This document shows, piece after piece, positions 8,869-17,992 of a DNA stretch of 64,000 nucleotides. The notes beneath the pieces are model-generated. The model searched no databases, was not told the DNA's origin, and saw only the letters and a list, made by a program, of their open reading frames with translations. Numbering within the stretch: the first letter of the stretch is position 1; every line of letters begins with the position of its first letter. Source of the DNA: Betaproteobacteria bacterium (GTDB taxonomy: Bacteria; Pseudomonadota; Gammaproteobacteria; Burkholderiales; Burkholderiaceae_C); assembly GCA_016704535.1 (NCBI GenBank), contig JADIZZ010000006.1:62001-126000 (forward strand), given 5' to 3'. A program made the position numbers and the translations under genes.

Positions 8869-10200
8869 ATGATTCCGAAGACCCTCCATGTGATCTGGGT
8901 CGGTGACGAAAGCAAACGTCCAGACAACTGCATCAGCACCTGGGCCGAACACAATCCCGACTGGCAGGTCAAGATCTGGGGCAATGATCTGCTGGCCGAA
9001 ACGGACTGGATCAACACGGATCACATGCGCGCCATGTCCACCCGCGAATTCAATGGGGTGGCCGACATGATGCGCTGGGAGATCCTGTACCGCGAAGGCG
9101 GTTTCGTCGTGGATGCCGACAGCATCTGCATTCGGCCGCTGGATGATGCGCTTCTAGACCGCGTGGCATTCTCATGCTGGGAAAGCGAGATCGCCCGGCC
9201 TGGGCTGATTGCCGCGGGTTACGTGGCCTGCAACGCAGGAAACCCGTTCATCGGCCAGATCATCGAGGACATCCGCAACGCCCCGTCGGTCGTGAACGAC
9301 ATGGCGTGGAAGACCGTGGGGCCGCAGCGCCTGACGGACGCCTTCCGACGCTACGCTTACCACGACCTCGACATCCTTCCGAGCCACTACTTCATTCCGG
9401 AACACTTCACGGGCTCGCGCTACGACGGGACGGGCATCGTCTACGCCCACCAGGAATGGGCCAGCACCAAGAAGATCTACGACACACTTCACCTGAAGAA
9501 ATTCGACGCGAACGGGCGGACGGTGCATGCGCCCGCGCCGACCGCTGCCCCGTCCACGGTGCAGGCACGCGCTCCGGCCCCGGCAAAGTCGCCACTGGAG
9601 GGCCTGCACGAACCCTACTTCGTGCAGAAGGTCAACGTGGGTCGCGACTTGATAGGCAGAAGCCGGCTCGACGTTTTCGCGCAGCTTTGTCGGGGCAAAC
9701 GGGTGCTGCACATGGGCTGCGCCGACTGGCCGATCACGGACACGAAGACATCACTTCACCTGGCGCTCGAACCTCACTGCGTACGCCTCGACGGCTTCGA
9801 CATCCACGAGGAAGCGCTCGCGGCCCTGCGGCCTCACGCCAAGGGTCAGCTCTTTTCGCGCCTGGAGGACGTGACGCAGGCTTACGACCTGATCCTTGTG
9901 CCAGAGGTACTTGAGCACGTGCCCGATGTCGCCGGATTCCTGGCGCAATTGAACGCCATCCAGGCCCCGCACATCGTCATGACGGTCCCGGACGCCCTGC
10001 AATGCCGGCAGCGGCACTTTGACTTTGTCGAGGCGACCGAAACCGTGGTCGAGATCGTCCACCCCGACCACAACTGCTGGTACACACCCTACACGCTGTC
10101 AAACGTCATCGCCAAGTACACCGGATGGCACATCGACGGGATGTGGTTCTTCAATGGCATTTCCCTGCTGGCCGTGATCAGCAAGAAGACGCCGAACTGA
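8869..10200 (+). CDS. GT32-type glycosyltransferase fused to a methyltransferase-like domain
   Basis: This 443-residue protein has two parts. Residues 1-215 resemble GT32 (capsular/mannosyltransferase OCH1-like) enzymes: MIPKTLHVIWVGD at the start, MRWEILYREGGFVVDADS with the metal- and sugar-nucleotide-binding DAD at 82-84. A Pro/Ala-rich linker (219-241) leads to a Rossmann-like domain with a SAM-motif-I-like VLHMGCADWP (279-288) and LVPEVLEHVPDVAGF, as in class I methyltransferases. ATG 8869 is chosen because GAGGA lies eight bases upstream and it begins the conserved strand; ATG 8839 is the alternative. It lies next to an OGT-like gene and the flagellins, so a role in glycosylating a surface structure, perhaps flagellin, is inferred. 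Confidence 0.75.
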   Translation: MIPKTLHVIWVGDESKRPDNCISTWAEHNPDWQVKIWGNDLLAETDWINTDHMRAMSTREFNGVADMMRWEILYREGGFVVDADSICIRPLDDALLDRVAFSCWESEIARPGLIAAGYVACNAGNPFIGQIIEDIRNAPSVVNDMAWKTVGPQRLTDAFRRYAYHDLDILPSHYFIPEHFTGSRYDGTGIVYAHQEWASTKKIYDTLHLKKFDANGRTVHAPAPTAAPSTVQARAPAPAKSPLEGLHEPYFVQKVNVGRDLIGRSRLDVFAQLCRGKRVLHMGCADWPITDTKTSLHLALEPHCVRLDGFDIHEEALAALRPHAKGQLFSRLEDVTQAYDLILVPEVLEHVPDVAGFLAQLNAIQAPHIVMTVPDALQCRQRHFDFVEATETVVEIVHPDHNCWYTPYTLSNVIAKYTGWHIDGMWFFNGISLLAVISKKTPN

Positions 10201-10263
10201 ATCGCATGGCCGGCGCCGCCGGCGCCTGCCCGGCCAGCCCAGCCCCTCAGGTCGGGGGGCCCC

Positions 10264-12160
10264 TCACGCAGCCGGCAGGTGATCCGGCGGCAGTCCCACG
10301 AGCGCGCGGGCCCACATGCGTTGGAACAGGTCCTCCAGTTGCGGGGCCAGGCGCGCGCTGCTGAACAGCGGTGAGGTCATACGTGCCGCGACGACGCGGC
10401 GCTGGAGTTCGCTGCGGCGGGCGCAGTCGGTGCCCAGGGCGTAGATCAGCGCCTCATACGCCTCAACGCTGTCGCAGACCAGCTCGGGCATGTCCAGCGC
10501 CTTCAGCAGGCTGCCCGCCACGCGCGAAGCGAAGGTACGCCCGCTGTACGTCACCACGGGTACCGCCGCCCACAACATGTCGCTGGCCGTGGTGTGGCCG
10601 TTGCAGGGCCAGGTGTCCAGGAAGATGTCGGCGCAGGCCACCCGGTCCAGATGCTGCTCCTGCCCAACGGTGTCCGCAAAGACCAACCGGGAAGGGTCGA
10701 TACCGCGCGCTTCTGCCTCGCGCCGCAGGGCCGGTGGCGCCTGCGGCGTCCAGGCCAGCAGCCAGAGCACCGCGCTGGGCAGGCGATGCAGCAGGCGGCA
10801 CCAGACATCGAAGACCTCGGGCGAAATCTTGTACGGCTGATTGAACGCGCAAAGGACCAGTGCATCATCCGGCAAGCCCTGACTGGCGCGTGACGGCGCC
10901 ACGGGCAGACGGCGCGTGCCGTCATTGCACTGGTAGCAGAGCGGCAGTTGCGCGATCTTCTCGGTGAACAAGGGCGCGTGATCGAGTGGCGTGACGTGGG
11001 CGTCGCCGACGATGTAATCGATACAGCTCGCGCCGCTGGTCCCGGGGAAGCCCAGGTAGGCCACCTGCACTGGCGCAGGCCGATGGGCAAAGACTGCGGG
11101 CCTCGCATCCAGCGTGTAGCCTTTGAGATCCACCAGGATGTCGATGCCGTCAGCACGGATGCGCTCGGCGAGCACGCGTGAGCTGAGCTCGCGGGCCTCG
11201 ACGAAGTGGTCGCCGGCAGCCATGAGTCGTTGGCGTATGGCGCTGAAATCCTCAGCGCCATGGCTGTACAGAAAGACCCGAAGTTCTGCGTCGTGGCGTT
11301 CGAAGAGTTGGCCATGAGGTAGGCGGTGGCGTGCCATGGAAGTCACCGAGACGACCCCACGCGCAAGCGAGACACGCGCTGGCCGCGCGGGGCGCCAGTG
11401 GGTGACCAGGCTGGCGACATGCTGCGCAGGCTCGCACGGCGCGTAGCTGCTCGGCGGGGTCGTCGAGCAAGGTCACGTGAACGAATGGGTTGGTCTCCAC
11501 GACCGCGTCTTCGGTCAGCAATGCAATGGAAGCCCGCAGGGCCTGAACCTGCGTGTCGCCTCCGCGCCAGTCGCAGACCTCACGCTCATAGAAGGCCAGC
11601 AGATCGTGCACAGCCACCTGCCGGTGCCCAAGACCAAGCAGCAGCGCGCGGAAGCATTCAGCGGCCTCTAGCTTCATGCCCAGCGCCTTGAACGCGAAGC
11701 CCAATCGCACATGCAGGTCCGCCTCAGCGGGACGAGCAGCCAGAGCCCGGATGTAGCTCGAGACGGCCTCCTTGGCTTTGCCCACCTCCAGTTGCGCGCC
11801 GGCCAACATGACCTGCAAATCGAAGCTGAGCAGATGTTCCGGCGCCCTGTCCAGCACATCCACGATCGCCTGATGCTGTTGCAGCACCACCAGGGCATTG
11901 ACCTGCAGGGCGAGCGCCAGCTCATTTTCGGGCTCCGTCGCGCGCACGGCGGCGGCGGCGGCTGTGGCGCGCTCGGGCAAACCCGCTTTCAGCAGCGCGT
12001 CCGCCAGGTTCAACCCATACAGTGCATCGTAGGGTTGCAGCCGCGCCGCCCTTTCGAAGCGACGCGCCGCTTCCATCCAGTGCCCCTTGCGGGCGAACTT
12101 CTGGCCTTGAATCCAAACCTGCTGGGCGTGTGCGGCAGACTGGGAGAGCGGAATGGACAT
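10264..12160 (-). pseudogene. SPY/OGT-like TPR O-linked N-acetylglucosaminyltransferase, frameshifted
   Basis: Two open segments in different frames together make one GT41 protein. The first (start 12160) has several TPR-like repeats (for example EAARRFERAARLQPYDALYGLNLA in two parts) and ends after DDPAEQLRA. The second, from about 11346 down to 10264, holds the catalytic half: DILVDLKGYTLDARP, VQVAYLGFPGTSG, LDTWPCNGHTTASDMLW and VPVVTYSGRTFASRVAGSLL. Bacterial SPY-like OGTs are predicted to transfer GlcNAc-type sugars to Ser/Thr of cytosolic proteins. The junction, about 11305-11375, needs several one-base corrections to restore the reading. It is either a recent pseudogene or a locally bad stretch of sequence; both halves are otherwise well preserved. 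Confidence 0.75.
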
Positions 12161-12439
12161 GTGTGGAGGCTCCAGCGACGGGTACCGGCGAGCCTAGCTT
12201 GGTCCCGTCTGCGCTATGTCCGGAGCTGGCCCGGATTTCGCGTCCAGTTTCTCCGGCAGCCGCGAAGGCCGCGGGTCCTGCGCATACGTGGCACGAACGT
12301 CTCTGACAAAGCCGTGGCCGCTCGCCTGCGCGATGCTGCACTGGGGGCCTGACCCTCAGGTTTCCGCCTGAAGGGCCGAAAAGACCGACTCCTGCACCGT
12401 TCTTCTTCGAGACAGTCTGCAGCCCGATTTGCAAAGGCC
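12161..12439. other. Intergenic region between SPY-like gene and fliC1
   Basis: This spacer separates divergent genes. I see no gene in it. A TGGCACG at about 12286 resembles the -24 half of a sigma-54 promoter, but the -12 half does not fit, so I do not call one. Confidence 0.4.
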
Positions 12440-12466
12440 TAAAGGTTTTCCGGGCCAGGACGAAAA
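12440..12466 (+). promoter_or_regulatory. Sigma-28 (FliA)-type promoter upstream of fliC1
   Basis: TAAAGGTT at 12440-12447 is followed, after exactly 11 bases, by GACGAAAA at 12459-12466. The consensus is TAAAGTTT-N11-GCCGATAA, so seven and six of eight positions match. The predicted transcript would have a leader of about 230 bases before the flagellin start, which is long but not unusual for flagellin mRNAs. Confidence 0.65.
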
Positions 12467-12702
12467 AGGCTTCAACGCTCTCACGGAAGTGGGCGCGGGG
12501 TCCGGACCAACCAAGGTCGCGTGGCAATGCCTACTTGAAAGGCAGTGCCCACGACGCCCCCAGAAGGCCCGGGCGAGTTCCGGCGGTGCGTCGCCCATGG
12601 GCGCCAAACCGGTGGAGTTGCAGGCAGGCACCGTACCAACGATGTCCCGACTGCGGAGCCTGCCAGGCATATGCCTGTGGTCATCAACCTTTGGAGCTTT
12701 CC

Positions 12703-13527
12703 ATGGCCCTCTCGATCAATACGAATGCCGTTTCCCTGAACGCTCAGCGCAACCTGGGCATGAGCCAGTCTTCCCTGTCCACCTCGATGCAGCGCCTCTC
12801 GTCGGGCCTGCGTGTCAACAGCGCCAAGGACGACTCCGCTGGCCTGGCCATCGCCGAACGCATGAACGCCCAGGTGCGCGGCAACACGGTCGCTATTCGC
12901 AACGCCAATGACGCCATCTCCCTGGCGCAAACGGCCGAAGGAGCGATCGGCAAAGTAGGCGACATGCTGCAGCGCATGCGCGAGCTGTCCGTGCAGTCGG
13001 CCAACGCCACCAACAGCACGGACGATCGCGCCAATCTCGACCTCGAGTTCAAGCAGTTGGGCGCGGAAATCACACGCACGCTGGCAAACACCCGCTTCAA
13101 CGGCCAGAACATCCTGGGCGCCAATGCGGGCACCCAGGCCTTCCAGATCGGTGCCAACAACAGCGATATCGTCTCGGTCGTCACCACCAATCTCTCGTCC
13201 GCGACCTCCATCGGGTCGGTCACTGGCGGCGCCATCACCGATGCCACCACGGCCAGCCAAGCCATGGCCAATATCGACGCTGCACTGAAGACGGTCAACA
13301 CCGAACGCGCCACCTACGGCGCCGTGCAAAACCGCTTCGACGCCATCATCTCGACGCTGCAGGTGACGATCGAGAACGAGTCGGCCGCACGGGGTCGCAT
13401 CATGGATGCCGACTTCGCGGCGGAGACCGCCAGCCTGTCGCGCAGCCAGATCCTGCAGCAGGCCGGCACGGCGATGGTGGCCCAGGCCAACCAGCTGCCG
13501 CAGATGGTGCTCAGCCTGATCCGCTGA
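12703..13527 (+). CDS. fliC: Flagellin 1
   Basis: The 274-residue product is a short flagellin: the conserved N-terminal D0/D1 region (SINTNAVSLNAQRNLGMSQS, then LSSGLRVNSAKDDSAGLAIA) and C-terminal D1/D0 region (SAARGRIMDADFAAETASLS, then QILQQAGTAMVAQANQLPQ) surround only about 100 residues of variable sequence rich in Thr, Ser and Asn. Such minimal outer domains are common in beta-proteobacteria. ATG 12703 puts MALSINTN at the start as in the family; the open frame upstream is not conserved. It is exported by the flagellar type III system and polymerised into the filament. A terminator follows 50 bases downstream, so it is probably transcribed alone. Confidence 0.97.
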   Translation: MALSINTNAVSLNAQRNLGMSQSSLSTSMQRLSSGLRVNSAKDDSAGLAIAERMNAQVRGNTVAIRNANDAISLAQTAEGAIGKVGDMLQRMRELSVQSANATNSTDDRANLDLEFKQLGAEITRTLANTRFNGQNILGANAGTQAFQIGANNSDIVSVVTTNLSSATSIGSVTGGAITDATTASQAMANIDAALKTVNTERATYGAVQNRFDAIISTLQVTIENESAARGRIMDADFAAETASLSRSQILQQAGTAMVAQANQLPQMVLSLIR

Positions 13528-13576
13528 TCGCGGAGTACGCACCTCCTGCCGGGGCCAACAAGCCCCGCACCACACC

Positions 13577-13598
13577 ATCAGGGCCTGCGGGCCCTGAT
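13577..13598 (+). terminator. Rho-independent terminator after fliC1
   Basis: A perfect nine-base-pair stem (ATCAGGGCC/GGCCCTGAT) with loop TGCG spans these bases and is followed by TTCATTT. It separates fliC1 from the second flagellin gene. Confidence 0.75.
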
Positions 13599-13632
13599 TT
13601 CATTTGGCCCGTCAAACCGCCTCATATCCACC

Positions 13633-13659
13633 GTTCACGTCGCTTCGGTCTGCCGAAAA
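13633..13659 (+). promoter_or_regulatory. Possible sigma-28 promoter upstream of fliC2
   Basis: GCCGAAAA at 13652-13659 matches the FliA -10 box at seven of eight positions. The segment 11 bases upstream (GTTCACGT) is a poor match to the -35 box, so the call rests on the -10 half and on the location about 90 bases before a flagellin gene. Confidence 0.35.
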
Positions 13660-13748
13660 TCCATCCGGCAGGCACATGAACTCTCCGGCCTGCGGGAGCC
13701 GGTTCCTTTGCACCGGAGTCAGTTCAGCCCTCGCACGGAGAAACCGAC

Positions 13749-14576
13749 GTGGCACAAACGATCAACACGAACCTGGTGTCGCTGAATGCCCAGCGCAACC
13801 TGTCCATGTCCCAGGGCAGCCTGGCCACTTCCATGCAGAGACTGTCTTCAGGGCTGAGAGTGAACTCCGCCAAAGACGATGCCGCTGGACTGGCTATCGC
13901 CGACCGCATGCAGACGCAGGTGCGGGGCATGAACGTCGCCATCCGCAACGCCAACGATGGCATTTCGTTGGCGCAGACGGCCGAAGGCGCCATCGGCAAG
14001 CTCGGCGAAATGCTGCAGCGCATGCGTGAACTGGCCGTGCAGTCGGCCAACGCGACGAACGGGACGCAAGACCGCATCAACCTCAACGCCGAGTACGCGC
14101 AGTTGGGAGATGAGATCGATCGCACGCTGACGAGCACGAAGTTCAACGGTCTGCCCATCCTGGCCACCACGACCCCGCAACAGTTCCAGGTCGGCCCGGA
14201 TGCAGGCGACACGATCATCATCACGCCGACCAATCTGGCCGATCCGGGCGGCGCGATCCTGGCTGTCAGGGGCGAGGATCTCTTCGATGCTGCGAACTCG
14301 ACCGCTGCGTTGGGTGCGATCGATGCAGCACTGGACGTGGTCAACGGCGAGCGCGCCAAGTACGGAGCCACCCAGAACCGCTTCGAAGCCGTCATCGCCA
14401 CGCTGCAGGTCTCGGCCGAGAACCAATCCGCCGCACGTGGCCGCATCATGGATGCCGACTACGCACAGGAAACCGCGAACATGTCACGCGCCCAGATCCT
14501 GCAGCAGGCCGGCACCGCGATGGTGGCCCAGGCCAACCAGCTGCCGCAGCAGGTGCTGCAATTGCTGCAGCGCTGA
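13749..14576 (+). CDS. Flagellin 2
   Basis: The 275-residue paralogue of the preceding flagellin begins at GTG 13749 behind CACGGAG. It keeps the same D0/D1 ends (SLNAQRNLSMSQGS, LSSGLRVNSAKDDAAGLAIA; C-terminal AARGRIMDADYAQETANMSR, QANQLPQQVLQLLQR), while the central 100 residues differ from flagellin 1. Two flagellins allow mixed or alternative filaments. A weaker promoter and a GTG start suggest lower output than flagellin 1, which is an inference. Neighbouring glycosyltransferase genes raise the possibility that the variable centre is glycosylated. Confidence 0.96.
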   Translation: MAQTINTNLVSLNAQRNLSMSQGSLATSMQRLSSGLRVNSAKDDAAGLAIADRMQTQVRGMNVAIRNANDGISLAQTAEGAIGKLGEMLQRMRELAVQSANATNGTQDRINLNAEYAQLGDEIDRTLTSTKFNGLPILATTTPQQFQVGPDAGDTIIITPTNLADPGGAILAVRGEDLFDAANSTAALGAIDAALDVVNGERAKYGATQNRFEAVIATLQVSAENQSAARGRIMDADYAQETANMSRAQILQQAGTAMVAQANQLPQQVLQLLQR

Positions 14577-14617
14577 CGGTTCAGGCGGCGCAGGGCGGGC
14601 TCGGGTTCTCCCGGCCC

Positions 14618-14644
14618 TAAAGTTCTGCCGGCGGGTGTCGAAAG
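14618..14644 (+). promoter_or_regulatory. Sigma-28 (FliA)-type promoter upstream of fliD
   Basis: TAAAGTTC at 14618-14625 (seven of eight to the -35 consensus), 11 bases, then GTCGAAAG at 14637-14644 (five of eight). It lies about 75 bases before the fliD start and would drive fliD, and perhaps fliS-fliT, as a class III unit. Confidence 0.65.
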
Positions 14645-14719
14645 CAACGGTGAAACCTTGGAAGTCCGACGGTCCCCCGTGGGCCGATGTGTTTCCATCA
14701 CCTCACGGAGACCCACACC

Positions 14720-16156
14720 ATGGCCATCTCATCCGCCGGCATCGGCAGCGGTCTCGATGTCAGAAGCATCGTCAGCCAACTCGTCGATATCGAACGTCAG
14801 CCCATTCGCCAACTGCAGAGCGAAGCCACGCGCCTGCAGACGCAGATCTCGGCCTTCGGACGGGTGCAGAGCGCGCTCTCGACACTGCGTGATGCGTCCA
14901 CCAAGCTGAGCCAGGCCAGCAACTGGGGTGCCAGCACCGCCACTTCGTCCAACAGCGCTGCGCTTGGCGCCACCTCTACCGGCGGCGCCGCCAGAGGCAA
15001 TTACAGCGTCGTCGTCACGCGCCTGGCCGTGGCCCAGACCTTGGCCTCCACCGGCTATGCCAGCGCCAGCACGGCCCTCGGCTCGGGCACTTTGCGGATC
15101 GAGCTCGGCAACTTTGACGCCGTGCCGCCGGTGCCCAAGGCCGGAGCCACCGCCATAGACCTGACCATCGACCCCGCCAAGAGTTCGCTTACCGAGATCC
15201 GCGACCAGATCAACAGCGCAGGGGCCGGCGTGGTGGCCAGCATCGTCAACGACGTCTCGGGTTCGCGCCTCGTGCTGCGCTCGGCAGCCTCGGGGGCCGA
15301 GAATGGCTTCCGCGTGCAGGTGCTGAGCGACGACGACAGCAACACGGGCGACGCCGGCGGCCTGTCGGCGCTGGGCTTCGACCCCAGTGCGGGCGGCGTC
15401 AGCCTCATGGGCCGCACCCAGACAGCCGCCAACGCGCTGGCCAACATCAACGGCGTGCCCATCGAGTCGGCAACCAACACCCTGAACGGCACCATCGAGG
15501 GCCTGACGCTGAACCTGCGCCAGCTCGGCGAAGCCGAGGTCGTCGTCGAGCCCGATACGGCGGCGCTGAAGAAGTCGGTCGACGAATTCGTCACCGCCTA
15601 CAACGAAAGTATCAAGCTGCTGAGGGCGCAGACCAGCTACGACCCCGCCACCAAGCAGGCCGGGCCGCTGCAGGGCGACCGCTCCAGCAGCGCCATGCTC
15701 AACCAGCTGCGCAGCATCTTCACCGGCGCGGGCGGCATCAGCGCCAGCTACCAACGCCTGGCCGACGTGGGCCTGAACCTGAACACCGACGGCACCATCA
15801 AGGTCGACGACACCAAGCTCACCGCAGCGCTGGCCAACGGAGCCGAGCTGAATAAGCTGTTTGCCAACGTCGACGACGTGACGCCTGCCAACCAGGGCTT
15901 CGCGAACAAGATGCAGGGCTGGCTCAACCAGTCGTTGAACAGCGACGGCACGCTGGACAGCCGCACTCAAAGCCTGCAGGCGCGCAAGCGCAACAACGAG
16001 CAGGCGCAGGCGCGGCTGGAAGACCGCGTCGCGCGCACCCAGGTGCGGCTGGAGCGCCAGTACAGCGCTCTGGACACACGCATGGGCCAGCTGTCGGGTC
16101 TGGCCAACTATGTCAGCCAGCAGATGACGCTGCTGAACAACGCCAACAGCAACTGA
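14720..16156 (+). CDS. fliD: Flagellar filament cap protein
   Basis: The 478-residue product is FliD (HAP2). The N-terminal region reads SSAGIGSGLDVRSIVSQLVD, the family signature; the C-terminal region (RLEDRVARTQVRLERQYSAL, then LDTRMGQLSGLANYVSQQM) forms the coiled-coil leg. Five copies cap the growing filament and fold incoming flagellin. ATG 14720 follows CACGGAGACC; the frame continues upstream to 14687 without support. A strong hairpin lies 46 bases after the stop. Confidence 0.96.
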   Translation: MAISSAGIGSGLDVRSIVSQLVDIERQPIRQLQSEATRLQTQISAFGRVQSALSTLRDASTKLSQASNWGASTATSSNSAALGATSTGGAARGNYSVVVTRLAVAQTLASTGYASASTALGSGTLRIELGNFDAVPPVPKAGATAIDLTIDPAKSSLTEIRDQINSAGAGVVASIVNDVSGSRLVLRSAASGAENGFRVQVLSDDDSNTGDAGGLSALGFDPSAGGVSLMGRTQTAANALANINGVPIESATNTLNGTIEGLTLNLRQLGEAEVVVEPDTAALKKSVDEFVTAYNESIKLLRAQTSYDPATKQAGPLQGDRSSSAMLNQLRSIFTGAGGISASYQRLADVGLNLNTDGTIKVDDTKLTAALANGAELNKLFANVDDVTPANQGFANKMQGWLNQSLNSDGTLDSRTQSLQARKRNNEQAQARLEDRVARTQVRLERQYSALDTRMGQLSGLANYVSQQMTLLNNANSN

Positions 16157-16202
16157 CGCGGCATCGCGACCCCGGCGACGACCGGGAACGCGCCACCCGA
16201 AA

Positions 16203-16231
16203 CGCCCCGGCGCAGCCCTGCGTCCGGGGCG
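16203..16231 (+). terminator. Rho-independent terminator after fliD
   Basis: CGCCCCGG and CCGGGGCG pair across an inner CGCAG/CTGCG extension, and the hairpin is followed by CTTTTCCTT. It would end the fliD transcript before fliS. Confidence 0.75.
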
Positions 16232-16385
16232 CTTTTCCTTCGGCGCCGCAGGCGCTGGCAGGACGGCCTGCCCGACCCTGCGGAAGGTCATCCAAACAGA
16301 GGTCCAAAGCAGCCCCTGGCGCACCTCAAGTCGCCGCCCGGGGCACCGATAAAAACTGCATCCCGACGCTCACCCCTCGCCACCC

Positions 16386-16817
16386 ATGTTCGCTGCCCCG
16401 CTGTTCACCCCTCGCCGCGTCGCGCCCAACCATGCCGCCGCCTACCAGGCCAACGCACTCGAGATCCAGGTCGCCGGCGCCGATGCACACCACCTGGTGA
16501 CGCTGCTCTTCGAAGGCTTCGAACAGGCCGCCGTCGAGGCCCTGGCCGCGCTGTCCAAAGGCGACACCGAACTGAAGTGCCGCGCACTGACACGCGCCAT
16601 CCGCATCGTCGACGAAGGCCTGCGGGCGCACCTGAACCTGGCCGCTGGCGGCAGGCTCGCCGCCGACCTGCTGGAGCTCTACGGCTACGTGGTGCGCCGC
16701 CTGACATTGGCCAACGCGCGCAACGAAGCCGAACTGATTGCCGAGTGCCAGCGCCTGATGCAGCCGCTGCACCAGGCCTGGCTGTCGATCGGTCATACCG
16801 CGCACGCCCAACGCTGA
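16386..16817 (+). CDS. fliS: Flagellin export chaperone
   Basis: The 143-residue protein is FliS: NHAAAYQANALEIQVAGADA, HHLVTLLFEGFEQAAVEAL, and the helical segment ALTRAIRIVDEGLRAHLNLA match the four-helix chaperone that binds the C-terminus of flagellin and prevents premature polymerisation in the cytoplasm. It is followed 23 bases later by fliT and preceded by the fliD terminator, so it probably has its own promoter. Confidence 0.92.
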   Translation: MFAAPLFTPRRVAPNHAAAYQANALEIQVAGADAHHLVTLLFEGFEQAAVEALAALSKGDTELKCRALTRAIRIVDEGLRAHLNLAAGGRLAADLLELYGYVVRRLTLANARNEAELIAECQRLMQPLHQAWLSIGHTAHAQR

Positions 16818-16840
16818 TCCCGTCCTTAGGAAACCCGTAC

Positions 16841-17176
16841 ATGGACCCGCAATTGCTCAGTTACTACGAGGCCATCGAACGCGCCAGCGTCGACATGCTC
16901 ACCGCCGCGCGTGCCGGTAACTGGGACGAAGTCGTCAAGCTCGAAGGCGCTTGCGTGCTGTTGATCAGCCACCTCAAGCACGCGGCGCAGGGACCGGAAG
17001 ACGCGGGCGCCGTCCGCGACGCGCCACACCCGCAGGTCATGGAACTGGCCAGGGCCAAGTCACGGATCATGCAACGCATCCTCGTCAACGACGCCGAGAT
17101 CCGCCACCTGGCGGAGCCCTGGCTTCAGGACCTGGACGACACGCTGTCGGGCCGCCGCGCCCAGAGCCTGCACTGA
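16841..17176 (+). CDS. fliT: Flagellar chaperone FliT-like
   Basis: The 111-residue product starts at ATG 16841, 23 bases after fliS and behind TTAGGAAA. It begins MDPQLLSYYEAIERASVDML, with alternating helices as in FliT, the chaperone for FliD that in enterics also inhibits FlhDC. Sequence conservation in FliT is weak, so the call depends on size, helical pattern and position after fliS. Confidence 0.75.
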   Translation: MDPQLLSYYEAIERASVDMLTAARAGNWDEVVKLEGACVLLISHLKHAAQGPEDAGAVRDAPHPQVMELARAKSRIMQRILVNDAEIRHLAEPWLQDLDDTLSGRRAQSLH

Positions 17177-17197
17177 CCCGGTTTCCCGCCCAGCGAG

Positions 17198-17992
17198 GTG
17201 AGCGCCATGTTCGAAGACACCCGGCCGGCCGAGCTCGATGCCTCGGGAGGCAGCGACCCCTGGAGCCAGTTCCGCGTCGCCCGGCCAGCCGAGCGCCTGT
17301 CGCTGCTGCGCGCACTGCGTGACGGCACCGTACCCGTGATGCTCAACGCCCCCGACGGCACCGCGATGACAGTCACGCTGTGGGCACTGGAGCCCGACCA
17401 GGGCCGCATGAACCTCAGCGTCGACGCCGACGCGCCGCAACTGCCGGCACTGGTGGACGCCGACGAGGCCGTGGCCGTGGCCTACCTCGAGAGCGTCAAG
17501 CTGCAGTTCGACCTGCAGGGTTTCGTGCTCGTACACGGCACAGCCAGTTGTGCGCTGCAGTGCCGTCTGCCCGACGAAATCTACCGGTTCCAGCGCCGTA
17601 GCGCGTACCGCGTGCGCACACGCGAAAGCCACGGCCCGCAGGCCCGCTTCCGCCACCCGTCGATACCCGAGATGCAGATCGAGCTGCGCGTGCTTGACGT
17701 CAGCATCGGCGGCTGCGCGCTCTGGCTGCCGCCCGACGTGCCGCCGCTGCAGGCCGGCACGCTGGTGGCCGACGTGCACGTGGAACTCGACGCCGACACA
17801 CGCTTCACGTCGACGGTCGGGCTGCAGCACGTCAGCGCGCAGGGGACCCTCCGCGGCAGCCCGGGTGGCAATGGCACGCCTGGCGTGCGCGTAGGCTGCG
17901 AGTGGCGCGGGCTGCCCGCAGCGTCGGAACGTGTGCTGCAACGATGGATAGACCGCACGCAGCGACGCCGCCACCTGCTCGCGCTGGGATGA
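17198..17992 (+). CDS. ycgR: Flagellar brake protein, YcgR/PilZ type
   Basis: The protein has an N-terminal YcgR-like domain (residues 25-120) and a C-terminal PilZ domain. The c-di-GMP binding signature is visible: RSAYRVR supplies the RxxxR box and LDVSIGGCAL the (D/N)xSxxG box. In the family, c-di-GMP-bound YcgR binds the flagellar motor and slows or biases rotation. GTG 17198 and ATG 17207 are both possible starts, both behind GCGAGGTGAG. It overlaps the next gene by four bases. Location among fli genes fits a motor role. Confidence 0.85.
   Translation: MSAMFEDTRPAELDASGGSDPWSQFRVARPAERLSLLRALRDGTVPVMLNAPDGTAMTVTLWALEPDQGRMNLSVDADAPQLPALVDADEAVAVAYLESVKLQFDLQGFVLVHGTASCALQCRLPDEIYRFQRRSAYRVRTRESHGPQARFRHPSIPEMQIELRVLDVSIGGCALWLPPDVPPLQAGTLVADVHVELDADTRFTSTVGLQHVSAQGTLRGSPGGNGTPGVRVGCEWRGLPAASERVLQRWIDRTQRRRHLLALG

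Noticed and set aside
12286..12302. TGGCACG that looks like a sigma-54 -24 element before fliC1
   Set aside because: The -12 position reads TCTC rather than TTGC, and a good sigma-28 site lies downstream.
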